DNA from: Clostridia bacterium
GTDB lineage: Bacteria > Bacillota > Clostridia > TANB77 > CAG-508
Direction of reading: 5' to 3'
Length of the DNA stretch: 64,000 nt
Assembly: GCA_017429505.1 (NCBI GenBank)
Contig: JAFROW010000008.1
Location: 62,001-126,000, forward strand
How positions within the stretch are numbered: the first letter of the stretch is position 1; each line of letters starts with the position of its first letter. This document shows positions 35,572 through 44,268 of this stretch, in pieces. Under the pieces are notes generated by a model. It did not search any database. It was not told where the DNA came from and was given only the letters and a program-made list of their open reading frames with translations. The translations under genes were made by a program, and so were the position numbers.

Positions 35572-36567
35572 TTATTTATACAAATACTTTTGTGGGTTTA
35601 TAGCCTCACCTTTTATCCTAATTTCTAAATGTAAATGAGGTCCTGTTGAATTTCCTGTTGTTCCAACTGTTGCAATCACGTCTCCTGATTTAACCTTTTC
35701 ACCTACTTTGGCATAAATCTTGCTACAATGTGCATACCAAGTTTCTACGCCATTTCCGTGGTCTACTTTAACTAAATTTCCATAAGGTCCATTATTTTGT
35801 GCAAATACCACTTTTCCTTTTGCTACAACTTTAATATCTGTTCCTTCTGAACAAGCAATATCTAGACCTGTGTGCGCTCCTGACCTTATAGAACTCGTAA
35901 CTCCAAATCTTGAAGAAATTCTGCCTGAAACTGGAAGTACAGATACATTTATTCCTTCTATAACTGCTATTGCTTCTTTAGCTTCTTTTTCATCTAAAAG
36001 ATGCTCAATTTCGTTTTCTACAGATTTTTCTGCTATTTCAATTTTATCTGTTTTAACCTCATCTAATTTTTGAGTATATTTTTCATTTACAACAATGTCT
36101 AATTTTATGCCATCTCTTTTATGCTCCTTTTTTATTTTTGATACAACTTCTTCAGCCTCTTCTATTGTATCTACATATGCTTTGTTTTTACCATTTACAT
36201 TTACAGCATAAAATTTATATGTTATAACTTTTTCTTCATCTAACTTAGCAATTATTTCTTCTTCGTTTGTATCTTGAGTTCTTTGTATTAATTTCATTTC
36301 ATATTGTGGCTCACTTGCAAGTGAGATATTGTCCACATTTCTTACTTCTTTGTTAATAATTTTTCCATTTATTAGTTCTTTAAATGCTGCTTCATTTTGT
36401 ATATATCCTATTGTCTTATCTGCAATTTTAACTTCATATACTGGTTTATATTTTATTCCTAATATCGCGATTATTAATATAAAACCTAATATCATTATCT
36501 TTAAAACTCTTGTTGTTTCTTTTGTAACTGTTTTAAATTTTGATTTTAGTTTTAAAATATTATACAC
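35572..36567 (-). CDS. Membrane-anchored M23 (LytM) peptidase
   Basis: The frame is open to 36633, but the first part overlaps a promoter (36605-36633), so I place the start near the GTG at 36567; AAAGGAGA abuts it and the exact codon is uncertain. There is one membrane segment (KIMILGFILIIAILGI), then a charged region with a G5/SH3-less spacer, then the M23 domain (last 130 residues) with zinc ligands in HTGLDIA and HLHLEIR, plus WYAHCSK. Such enzymes cleave peptide cross-links or act as scaffolds (SpoIIQ, SpoIVFA). The ligands look intact, so I expect activity. Confidence 0.8.
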   Translation of the reverse strand: MYNILKLKSKFKTVTKETTRVLKIMILGFILIIAILGIKYKPVYEVKIADKTIGYIQNEAAFKELINGKIINKEVRNVDNISLASEPQYEMKLIQRTQDTNEEEIIAKLDEEKVITYKFYAVNVNGKNKAYVDTIEEAEEVVSKIKKEHKRDGIKLDIVVNEKYTQKLDEVKTDKIEIAEKSVENEIEHLLDEKEAKEAIAVIEGINVSVLPVSGRISSRFGVTSSIRSGAHTGLDIACSEGTDIKVVAKGKVVFAQNNGPYGNLVKVDHGNGVETWYAHCSKIYAKVGEKVKSGDVIATVGTTGNSTGPHLHLEIRIKGEAINPQKYLYK

Positions 36568-36604
36568 TCTCCTTTTACTACTATTTTTACACGCGACATC
36601 AACT

Positions 36605-36633
36605 ATTATACCACATCTTTTAAAAAAATGCAA
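36605..36633 (-). promoter_or_regulatory. Promoter of the M23 peptidase gene
   Basis: Minus strand TTGCAT (36628-36633), 17 bases, TATAAT (36605-36610). It shows that the open frame upstream of about 36600 is not translated. Confidence 0.65.
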
Positions 36634-36704
36634 ATTTTGTTCTTTTTTTAGAGTTTCTACATAGATTTTAACAGATATTTTTTATTGAAGGGAATGAATT
36701 TTTT

Positions 36705-37241
36705 ATGTTTATTTACAATTTAAAATTAAATAAAAAATTAGTTACAATGGCATTTATATGTATATCTTTGGTAATCATTTGCTTAATAATTATGTATAGT
36801 TTATTTATCATATTTTTCAAATCAACTTCTACTTGTGATTCCAACCAAAAAGAAATAATAGATTTAAATGAAACAAATTATACAAATGTTTTAAAATCTG
36901 CTAATGAAAATATTGATTCTTATGTTGGTAAAAAAGTACGTATTACTGGCTATGTATACAGGCTTATAGATTTTGATGATACACAATTTGTTGTGGCACG
37001 TGATATGAAGTTTAATGAAAGTTCTAATTCTATAATTGTAGGATTTTTGTGTGAAAGCAAAGAGGCATCAAAATATGCAGATGGAACTTGGGTTGAAGTT
37101 ATTGGAACAATAAAAAAAGGAAGATTTACTGATGAACTTGCGGTCCTTGATGTTGTTACAATAAAAGAAACTGATAAACCTGAAAATATTTTTGTAAACC
37201 CTCCAGATAAAACATATATTCCTACAACAAATATATTTTAA
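36705..37241 (+). CDS. Single-pass membrane protein with a TIGR03943/YcgQ-like domain
   Basis: 178 residues. A membrane segment at about 15-38 is followed by an extracytoplasmic domain. The stretch NIDSYVGKKVRITGYVYRL...FVVARDM and VGFLCESKEASKYADGTWVEVIGTI resembles the C-terminal part of TIGR03943-family (YcgQ) membrane proteins, an OB-like fold. The partner permease (YcgR type) is not next to it. The role is unknown. Confidence 0.65.
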   Translation: MFIYNLKLNKKLVTMAFICISLVIICLIIMYSLFIIFFKSTSTCDSNQKEIIDLNETNYTNVLKSANENIDSYVGKKVRITGYVYRLIDFDDTQFVVARDMKFNESSNSIIVGFLCESKEASKYADGTWVEVIGTIKKGRFTDELAVLDVVTIKETDKPENIFVNPPDKTYIPTTNIF

Positions 37242-37246
37242 AATCT

Positions 37247-37345
37247 AAGGTTACTTTTTTTCTCTGTCCACAAATGTGCGTCCCTAAATGTAACTTTAGA
37301 AGAAATTTCATTTTTTCCGCTTCCAAAATGAATCAAAAGTAACTT
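37247..37345 (-). repeat. AGGTTAC hairpin repeat, copy 2
   Basis: AAGGTTACTTTTTTTC at one end and GAATCAAAAGTAACTT at the other pair with each other. Inside are a second stem (TTCATTTT/AAAATGAA type) and GGGACGCAC/GGACAGAG. The ends and the GGAC-GAG loop match copy 1 at 30998. Confidence 0.5.
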
Positions 37346-38441
37346 AACCAGTCCCCAAAATGGACTTCAAAATACCATTGTCTATAAAATCGCTAAATAT
37401 ATTTTTTAAAATAATTAAAAGGATTGGACCTACAAACATACCTAAGACTCCTATAAGTTTAAAGCCTGTATACATTGCAATTATTGTAAAAATAGGGTGT
37501 ATTCCTATATTTCCACTTACAATTTTGGGCTCAATAAATTGTCTAGTAACACTCATTATAATTAACAAAATAATTATTGATATTCCAAGTGTTAAGTCCC
37601 CATTTAGTCCTGAAATAATTGCCCATGGAATCATTACTGTTCCTGATCCTAGAATTGGAAGTGCATCCACAAAACCTATTCCAAGTGCTATTAGCAATGG
37701 AAATCCTACATTTAGTCCTGCAAAATACATTATATACAATCCAATTAAAGAAATTGTAAAAGAGATTAAAATTAAAGTTGCCTGAGCTTTTAAATATCCT
37801 CCTAAAGTTTTGGTTATTTGTTTTAAATGAGTGGCTATTTCTTTTACCCACTTTTCAGGCAGATGATGCTCCAGTTCATCTATCATATAAATTTTGTCTG
37901 TACATATAAAATATAAAGCTAGAATTGTAACTGCAAAATATATTGCTATTGTTGGAATAGATGTTACAAACTTTATAAGTTGCGTTAAAAATCTTTGCAA
38001 ATAAACAGATAATCTTTCTAATAACGATGAAGTTGCATCTTGAACAATTTGTATTAATTGATTTGAAATATTAAGTTTTCCTAGGTCTATACTTTTAATT
38101 ATATTTTGAATTTGATTATTGATTTTTTCATAATATTCATTAAAACCTGATAAAAGGTTACTTGCTTCTGAAACTATTGTTGAAATTCCCCATATTAATA
38201 AACCTAAAATTGTTCCAAATACTATTACAAACACTATTATAGAGCTTAGTCTTCTCGAAAATTTTAATTTTTCCATTATCTTTTTTATAGCAGGTTCCAT
38301 CATTAAAGATATTATAAATGCAATTAAAAATGGCATATAAAATACAGCAAGTTTAAGAGCCACAATTACTGAAATTATGCTAATTATAACATAAAATACT
38401 TTTTTTAAAATACTTGTCCAATATGTATTTTCACTCAACAT
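37344..38441 (-). CDS. ytvI: Sporulation integral membrane protein YtvI (AI-2E family)
   Basis: 365 residues with about eight membrane segments in the AI-2E exporter-superfamily layout. The signatures are LPEKWVKEIATHLKQITKTLGGYLKAQATLILI and ALGIGFVDALPILGSGTVMIPWAIISGL, then a final hydrophobic pair. YtvI-type members are SigE-controlled in Bacillus and contribute to sporulation, although the transported species is not known. Its ribosome-binding site (GAGGAG) lies in the 3' arm of a terminator-like hairpin. Confidence 0.85.
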   Translation of the reverse strand: MLSENTYWTSILKKVFYVIISIISVIVALKLAVFYMPFLIAFIISLMMEPAIKKIMEKLKFSRRLSSIIVFVIVFGTILGLLIWGISTIVSEASNLLSGFNEYYEKINNQIQNIIKSIDLGKLNISNQLIQIVQDATSSLLERLSVYLQRFLTQLIKFVTSIPTIAIYFAVTILALYFICTDKIYMIDELEHHLPEKWVKEIATHLKQITKTLGGYLKAQATLILISFTISLIGLYIMYFAGLNVGFPLLIALGIGFVDALPILGSGTVMIPWAIISGLNGDLTLGISIIILLIIMSVTRQFIEPKIVSGNIGIHPIFTIIAMYTGFKLIGVLGMFVGPILLIILKNIFSDFIDNGILKSILGTG

Positions 38442-38442
38442 A

Positions 38443-38477
38443 AAAATCTCCTCATATAATAATTATATGAGGATTTT
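38443..38477 (-). terminator. Hairpin that is both terminator and RBS sequester for ytvI
   Basis: On the minus strand AAATCCTCATATAAT pairs with ATTATATGAGGAGATTT. The 3' arm carries the GAGGAG of ytvI, and T bases follow. It should terminate the upstream subtilase-like transcript and, in read-through RNA, hide the binding site. Confidence 0.6.
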
Positions 38478-38535
38478 TTATTTTTTATTCATATAAAACA
38501 ATTTGTCACGTTCTGATTTGTTCTAATTTATCTTT

Positions 38536-40953
38536 CTAATTTGTTTTTCTAATTATAAATCCTTGTGAATTTACAGTTTTATTTCTTAGTTTTACCCAAA
38601 AATAATATTTTGTGTCCGATTTTAAGGCAGCTGTAATAGTCACATTTGTAAATCCTTGTGAGTTTGAACTATAACTAGATCCCAAATCAGTATTTGAGCC
38701 TGAATTTGTATTTACGTCTGTAGTGTTTTGCCCTTGATTTGCTAAATTAGTTTGAGTTATTGGATTTGTTGAATTTATTGGTTCATTTGTTGAACTTTGG
38801 TTTGTATTGTTTTGTTCTTCCTGATCTTCAAATTCTTCAGGTGCAATATCTTGCTCAGTTATTTTCCATCTTTCTATATCAATATTATCATTTAAAGTAA
38901 TTGTTACTTCTTTATTTTTATTGCCTTCCCATTTAGCTGATACATTAATTGACTTAATAACATTGCCTTCATCTAGGTCCGCTTTTCCTTCTTGTGGAAA
39001 ACTCTTTATGATAATTTTCTTTTCTGAAATATTTTCTAGTGCATCTCTAACATAAATTGTATATGTTCCATTTTGTGTAACTTTTAAGTTATTGCTATCT
39101 ATTCCCCAACTTTGCTTATCCCAACTATATGGCATTTGATGAAGTCCTGACTCTTTATCCTCTGCTGTAACATTTATTGTAACATATTTTTCAGTATCTT
39201 TTTTAGTGTCATCTATAGTATAATTAATAGTCGGAGCAATAGTATCTATTTTTGTAACCTCTTTTGTTAGATATGCTACATTACCTGCACTATCAGTTAC
39301 CCAAATAAAATAAGTTCCATTTTCTTTTAATTCATCTTTAACATCTAAATTATTTGTTATAACTTCTAATTTTTTCCAATCTTTTGGAACATCTTTAGAT
39401 TTTGTAATATTCCAACCATAAATTCTTATATTATCAGATCCTTTAATACTGAAGTTTTTAGTTTTCTCCCATTTTTCTTCATCAATATTTAATTCTGTTA
39501 TTTGTGGTAGTATTTTATCTATATCTGACATTTTTATTCCTGTAAAATCTGGGAATCCATACCCATAAGTACTATCTCTTCCTTGGATTCCTAAATCTTT
39601 ACAATAATTTCTAAGCACATTATATATCTCTAATATTGTAAAATCTTTATTATATGTTTTTATAAGTGCAATTAATGATGCTATATGAGCATTTGAATAT
39701 CCTGCTCCTGACCATTTTGAAACAGTTGATGAAGTATTAAAAATCTCTTCAACATCTGTACTACTTGCAACAAAGTCTATATATTCTCCACTTCCAGAAT
39801 AGCTCGTTGTTTTTAATTCTTTATCTACTGATGAAACAGCTATTGTCGTTGAATTGTTTGCAGGAAAAATGTCCTCATTTTCAGTTGACATCCTTGTTGT
39901 ACAACAAATTGGTTTATTTTCTTTAAAAGCATTTTGCAATAAAAGTTCTACCATATAATCTTGCTTATGAACAAATTCATAACAAATTACATCTGCCTTT
40001 TCTGTTGCATAAGCTATTGCTTTTATAATAGTTTCTGTAGTTGTATAATATTCATCATTTATTACTACTAATGGCAAAATTTTAACATTATTTGGCGTAG
40101 ATTCATTTATAACCTCTAGAATTCTACTACCTTGTGGTATAGACTCATGTACATCTTTTGGATTTTCTTGATTTATAAAATTATAATAGTCTTCATTAAT
40201 CTTTTCTTTAAAATAATCATGTTCAATTGCAGCACCATATCCTATTGTTGCAATAATTACTGGAGATGGACTTCCATTATCATTTACTAATTTTTTATAA
40301 TTATTAAGCCCCATTGCCGCAGTACCATAATCTTTGATATTATTTTTATCTTCTTTTTTATTATCTCCATATACAGTTTGTGACTCATCATTTATTGTAC
40401 TTATATTCATAACTTCATCAAGTTCTACTTTTTTTATTCCTTCACTTTGTGATAAATAATCATAAGCTGCTCTTGTTCTTTTTTGAGAATCATATTTTAA
40501 AATATATATCCCTTCTTGCAGTTGATTTTCTTCTACTGCATTAAAATTATCTTCTATAGCATCTGCTTCTACCAATAACGTTTTAGTTTGATATGGGTTT
40601 TTTAAATGAATTATCTTATTTTGCATTTCTACTTCTATTGTGGTATTTTCAAAATAGTTAATCAAATCCCCAGTTGAATTAAGCAAAGATTCTGCTTGAT
40701 TATCACTTATCCCAAATTCTTCTTGCAAAGTAGTTTCTAATTGATCTCTTTTTACTTTTTTATTTTCTGTATCTATTGTAATTTCTACATAATAGTTTTT
40801 ACCTATTACTGTGTCATTATAGTCTAATTTTTGTTTACTCTTTTTACTACTTATTATTGCATAAGTAACTACTACAGCAATTGCAATTACTACTAATACC
40901 ACTGCAACTATTATTAATATTTTATTTAATTTTGCTCTTTTGTATTGGTTCAT
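38536..40953 (-). CDS. Membrane-anchored subtilase-fold protein with degenerate active site
   Basis: 805 residues. There is an N-terminal membrane segment (about 11-34), a pro-domain-like region (to about 190), then an S8-like domain (about 200-490). The blocks align but key residues are changed: the Asp block reads VIIATIGYGAAIEHDYF (D to G), the His block VHESIPQGSRILEVI keeps H, and the Ser block reads SGAGYSNAHIASLIALI where GTSMAAPHVAG is expected (S to G). Three Ig/Big-like domains follow, then a Thr/Asn/Ser/Gln-rich linker and a final beta domain. I infer a pseudoprotease with a surface binding role. Confidence 0.7.
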   Translation of the reverse strand: MNQYKRAKLNKILIIVAVVLVVIAIAVVVTYAIISSKKSKQKLDYNDTVIGKNYYVEITIDTENKKVKRDQLETTLQEEFGISDNQAESLLNSTGDLINYFENTTIEVEMQNKIIHLKNPYQTKTLLVEADAIEDNFNAVEENQLQEGIYILKYDSQKRTRAAYDYLSQSEGIKKVELDEVMNISTINDESQTVYGDNKKEDKNNIKDYGTAAMGLNNYKKLVNDNGSPSPVIIATIGYGAAIEHDYFKEKINEDYYNFINQENPKDVHESIPQGSRILEVINESTPNNVKILPLVVINDEYYTTTETIIKAIAYATEKADVICYEFVHKQDYMVELLLQNAFKENKPICCTTRMSTENEDIFPANNSTTIAVSSVDKELKTTSYSGSGEYIDFVASSTDVEEIFNTSSTVSKWSGAGYSNAHIASLIALIKTYNKDFTILEIYNVLRNYCKDLGIQGRDSTYGYGFPDFTGIKMSDIDKILPQITELNIDEEKWEKTKNFSIKGSDNIRIYGWNITKSKDVPKDWKKLEVITNNLDVKDELKENGTYFIWVTDSAGNVAYLTKEVTKIDTIAPTINYTIDDTKKDTEKYVTINVTAEDKESGLHQMPYSWDKQSWGIDSNNLKVTQNGTYTIYVRDALENISEKKIIIKSFPQEGKADLDEGNVIKSINVSAKWEGNKNKEVTITLNDNIDIERWKITEQDIAPEEFEDQEEQNNTNQSSTNEPINSTNPITQTNLANQGQNTTDVNTNSGSNTDLGSSYSSNSQGFTNVTITAALKSDTKYYFWVKLRNKTVNSQGFIIRKTN

Positions 40954-41219
40954 TATTTTTTCCTCCCTATATCTCTATAAATGAAAAATTATCTTTCACT
41001 CTCTCTTTTTCTTAAAATTTTATTTTTTTCGTTTTTATATTAATATAATACCACTAATATTTTTTTATTGCAATAATTATTTAAGAAATTATTTTTCTAC
41101 TTATAAATATAATCTATTAATTAAGTTATAATTTTTTTTCATATATTATCATCTTCTTTCACAAAATGTATTTTTTTGTCATATTATATACTAAACTAAT
41201 TAAAGGAGGAAAAAACGTG

Positions 41220-41588
41220 ATGAATCGCAGATGTAGAAGATGTTTTTGTATGAACAACAATAATCCACATTGTGTTAATCAAAATATGTTGGAAAAAGCT
41301 TGTCAAAACACAAATTTTCCTACAATGAATTATAACGAGAATTGTAATTGTGGTTTTGATGATGATAATGAAAAAGATGTTTTTCCAGAAAATCCAATGC
41401 TTGCACAAAGTTATGTTCCAATTCAATATATGAATGAAACATTCAAACCATGTATTGGTTTAGATAATGGAACTATTTATCCTGAGCTTGTAAGTCCTTA
41501 CTGCCCGGGAGACTCTATAAAAGACATTGAATTTTTAAGAAGAACAAATTCTATTGGAGAGGGGTGCAATAGTGATGGAAGAAGATAG
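41220..41588 (+). CDS. cotJA: Spore coat protein CotJA
   Basis: Start at the ATG 41220 (a GTG three bases earlier is possible) after AAAGGAGG. The 122-residue protein has a Cys/Asn-rich N-terminus and then the CotJA domain: PENPMLAQSYVPIQYMNETFKPCIGLDNGTIYPELVSPY. It is longer than Bacillus CotJA (about 82). It is first in cotJABC, transcribed in the mother cell under SigE in Bacillus, and is needed to bring CotJC into the coat. It overlaps cotJB by 14 bases. Confidence 0.9.
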   Translation: MNRRCRRCFCMNNNNPHCVNQNMLEKACQNTNFPTMNYNENCNCGFDDDNEKDVFPENPMLAQSYVPIQYMNETFKPCIGLDNGTIYPELVSPYCPGDSIKDIEFLRRTNSIGEGCNSDGRR

Positions 41589-41928
41589 AAACTGCAATTG
41601 TGAAAATATAGAAAATATTAATATGCAATTAAATATGAATATGGATATGAATTATAATTCTTGTGGTTGCAACGATAAAAATATGACTAGAAAAGAAATG
41701 CTTAAAAAGATTAAATGTTTAAGATTTGCAATAATCGAACTTGCTTTATATCTTGATACTCATCCAGATGATACTAAAGCTTTATGCCTACACAATAAGT
41801 ATAGCAAAGAGCTTAAAGAAATTTGTGATAAATATCAAAAGGTTTATGGACCTCTTACAATCGAATATCCATGTAATAAATGGAGATGGCTTGAAGAACC
41901 ATGGCCTTGGGAAGGAGGAATTAACTAA
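41575..41928 (+). CDS. cotJB: Spore coat protein CotJB
   Basis: 117 residues from the ATG at 41575 with GGAGAGGGG upstream. A low-complexity Asn/Met/Cys N-terminus (about 1-37) precedes the CotJB domain: LKKIKCLRFAIIELALYLDTHPDDTKALCLHNKYSKELKEICDKYQKVYGPLTI and the closing WRWLEEPWPWE. Its stop overlaps the cotJC start (TAATG), so the genes are translationally coupled. Confidence 0.92.
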   Translation: MEEDRNCNCENIENINMQLNMNMDMNYNSCGCNDKNMTRKEMLKKIKCLRFAIIELALYLDTHPDDTKALCLHNKYSKELKEICDKYQKVYGPLTIEYPCNKWRWLEEPWPWEGGIN

Positions 41929-42347
41929 TGTGGACTTATAATAAAGTTTTACAATATCCTGTTAATATTAAATGTACTGACCCTCGTTTAGCTAAAGTTA
42001 TAATAAGCCAATATGGAGGTCCAGATGGTGAACTTGCTGCTTCTCTAAGATATTTGTCTCAAAGATTTGGTATGCCTGACCAAACTTCTAAAGCAATATT
42101 AAATGATATTGGTACAGAAGAATTAGCTCACCTAGAAATGGTTGGTTCTATAGTTCACCAATTAACTAAAAATGCTACAATTGAAGAATTGGAAAAAGCA
42201 GGCTTAGCGCCATACTATACAGACCATGGGGTAGATGTATACCCTGTTTCAGCTACAGGAGTTCCATTTACTGCAGCATATATTGCAGCTAAAGGTGACC
42301 CAATAGCAAACTTACAAGAAGATTTAGCGGCAGACGTTGCACCTTGA
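41928..42347 (+). pseudogene. cotJC: cotJC 5' half, interrupted by a mobile element
   Basis: The first 135 codons are CotJC, a manganese-catalase-family coat protein: WTYNKVLQYPVNIKC, GGPDGELAASLRYLSQRFGMPD and the ligand helix IGTEELAHLEMVGSIVHQL. After A135 the frame runs four codons into the element (DVAP) and stops. GGAGG precedes the ATG. The 3' part is at 52894-53097. Joined at GCAGA, the parts restore 200 residues (B. subtilis CotJC is 189). The state is probably developmentally reversible rather than dead. Confidence 0.93.
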
Positions 42348-42357
42348 AAGATACAAC
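42327..42357 (+). other. attL of the cotJC-interrupting element
   Basis: The host side is GCGGCAGA (42327-42334); the crossover lies in GCAGA (42330-42334), shared with attR. The element-side half-site is CTTG-N5-TACAAC (42343-42357), the mirror image of GTTGTA-N5-CAAG in attR. The symmetry centre predicts a GA core dinucleotide at 42333-42334. Confidence 0.8.
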
Positions 42358-42833
42358 ATCAATAAAATATAGTAAAATGAACCAATACAAGATTTTTGAA
42401 TAAACACCAATATAAAAAATGGATTTTTATTTTTTATCGTAAAATAATAGTAAAGGAGAATAGAGTATAGTAGCCTACTATACTAGGAGCATTGTCTATA
42501 AATGGCTATTTAGTAATGAATATAATATAATAAATAAGCACTTGGTTATGAATATCAAGTGTTATTTTAATACATCTCTGATGTATATATTGCTACTATA
42601 TAAATGAGTTTAATTGTTATGCAATAAAAACTCTTTACAGAATTTTAAATCTGTGCTCTTGACTAAAGAGGGCTACTGGAGAGATAATGTAAATAAGAGT
42701 GCTCTAAACAAATGATATAAAATTCAAGAAACATACGGATAAAACAAATACGGCTAGTAAATTCTAAAATCAGTTTTTAGCTGTTTTTATATGTTGATAT
42801 AGTAATTTATGGTAGAAAGGATTTTATAATGAA
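42348..42833. other. Non-coding left end of the element with a palindrome
   Basis: No gene is visible in 486 bases. At 42464-42484 a perfect inverted repeat has arms AGTATAGTAG and CTACTATACT around one C. CACTTG/CAAGTG (42539-42561) is a small stem. Related AGTAT...ATACT palindromes lie at 50442 and 50992. This could hold an origin or a site for an accessory recombination protein. Confidence 0.5.
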
Positions 42834-43466
42834 ATGAAGCAAATAACTGATGTAATAAAACTAATTACTGACAAATATCTTGATAGAGTAAATGTTGTTT
42901 TAAATAAAGAAATGCTTTCATTAGAATATTTATATTATATAAATGGAGAGCAAGATGTGTTTAAAATAGTACAAATAACAGAAAATGATAATCAACTCTA
43001 TGCTAAAATATATCCAGAAACAACAGAGGAAATTATAACAATTAAAGATTTAGAAGATATATTTACAGGATTTGAGAAAGAACTATTTATAAATAAATCA
43101 AAAAATCAAATTTCAGATAGTAAAATAGAACAAGAACAATATCAAGAATATTTGAATATGATAGATAAAATTTTCAATATTGATGAAGATAAAGATATTG
43201 ATTTTAGTAAATTGAAATTTTTAAATATAATATTTGAACATTTTGCAGAAGATTTGTACTCTCCTAGTGAAAAGCATAACAAATTAAGAAGAGAGTATAT
43301 AGATATTACAAATGAATTTAGAGAATCATTAACAGATGGACAAACAGCAATATATGAAAAAATATCAGATTTAAATAGTAAAATGACAGAAGAAATAGAA
43401 CAGCAGCTATTCATATTTGGTTTTGTAATTGGTTGCAGAATAAAGATGGATTTGGAGATGAAATAA
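42834..43466 (+). CDS. DUF6809-like protein, long form
   Basis: 210 residues; AGAAAGG lies 13 bases upstream of the ATG. The C-terminal 65 residues (LRREYIDITNEFRESLTDGQTAIYEKISDLNSKM...QQLFIFGFVIGCRI) fit the DUF6809 pattern of small helical proteins common in clostridial mobile elements. The N-terminal 130 residues are acidic and unassigned. The next gene encodes a short paralogue four bases downstream. The function is unknown. Confidence 0.6.
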   Translation: MKQITDVIKLITDKYLDRVNVVLNKEMLSLEYLYYINGEQDVFKIVQITENDNQLYAKIYPETTEEIITIKDLEDIFTGFEKELFINKSKNQISDSKIEQEQYQEYLNMIDKIFNIDEDKDIDFSKLKFLNIIFEHFAEDLYSPSEKHNKLRREYIDITNEFRESLTDGQTAIYEKISDLNSKMTEEIEQQLFIFGFVIGCRIKMDLEMK

Positions 43467-43469
43467 TAT

Positions 43470-43832
43470 ATGTGTTTAAAAAATAAAGTAGAAGTAAATG
43501 ATGAACTAATAATACAAAAAAGTATAGACAATTTTAATAATGATTTTAAAACGAAGATTAAAAAAGATAATATCAGTTTTTTAGTAAGTATGTATTATAA
43601 CTTTGTAAATTTATTAAGTACAGACCAAGTAACATCAAGAGATGATTTAAAGAAACTTGTAGATGTAGAAGAAAGATTAAATAAATCTTTTAATAAAGAG
43701 CAACAAGAACTATTCACAGAGTGGAACGATTTACAAGACAAGATGTTTGATGAATATGAAAAGAGAGCCTTTATTTTTGGCTATTGTACTTGTAGTGAAT
43801 TAAATATAGAAAGTAAAATGAGTAGGAACTAA
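43470..43832 (+). CDS. DUF6809-like protein, short form
   Basis: 120 residues. The C-terminal half (LKKLVDVEERLNKSFNKEQQELFTEWNDLQDKM...RAFIFGYCTCSEL) shares the helix-helix-F-x-x-GY/F pattern with its neighbour. It starts three bases after the neighbour's stop, so the two are coupled. Its last codons form half of a bidirectional terminator (43817-43846). The function is unknown. Confidence 0.6.
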   Translation: MCLKNKVEVNDELIIQKSIDNFNNDFKTKIKKDNISFLVSMYYNFVNLLSTDQVTSRDDLKKLVDVEERLNKSFNKEQQELFTEWNDLQDKMFDEYEKRAFIFGYCTCSELNIESKMSRN

Positions 43833-43846
43833 AATTCTTACTCATT
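43817..43846. terminator. Bidirectional terminator
   Basis: AATGAGTAgGAA and TTCtTACTCATT pair around an A-rich loop and overlap the ends of two convergent genes; CTCTTTTT follows. Confidence 0.65.
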
Positions 43847-44069
43847 CTCTTTTTAATAATTCATCTATATTACATTCTAACGCTTCACAAAGTTCGTCCA
43901 AATCTTGATATAGGACTGATTTATTCTCTTGATTTATCATATGTTGAAAGTTTGTGTAATTCATCAAAGGTTCCCCTTTTTTGGCACGAATATTATTAAG
44001 TGAATTAAATAATTTATATTTGCTGTAACCTCTGTTGTTCATAATTTGAATAGCATTAAGTTTTAGCAT
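43842..44069 (-). CDS. XRE-family transcriptional regulator
   Basis: 75 residues. It has an HTH of the Cro/C1 type: LNAIQIMNNRGYSKYKLFNSLN, then MNYTNFQHMINQENKSVLYQDLDELCEALECNIDELLKRE, where the last block is the typical end of HTH_26 regulators. It is divergent from the sorting-signal protein at 44269 and probably controls that promoter and its own. No peptidase or sensor domain. Confidence 0.8.
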   Translation of the reverse strand: MLKLNAIQIMNNRGYSKYKLFNSLNNIRAKKGEPLMNYTNFQHMINQENKSVLYQDLDELCEALECNIDELLKRE

Positions 44070-44210
44070 AATAATACCCCCATTCTCTTAATATTTGAAT
44101 ACAGTTTATAAAATATTCACTCAAATAATAATTCTTTTAAAAATACTGTTTTAACTATTTACATTTTTTGAAATTTGTGCTAAATTAGCATTAGATAATT
44201 TATAGAATAA

Positions 44211-44217
44211 TGTCGAA
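44211..44217 (+). promoter_or_regulatory. Perfect Spo0A-box word upstream of the surface-protein gene
   Basis: TGTCGAA lies 52 bases before the start codon of the 44269 gene. The 7-mer can occur by chance, but its placement in the only divergent promoter region of the cargo is suggestive. Confidence 0.3.
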
Positions 44218-44268
44218 TTAAATTCTATAAATTATACTTCAACGAAAGAGAAAGGGGGTGAATGAGAG

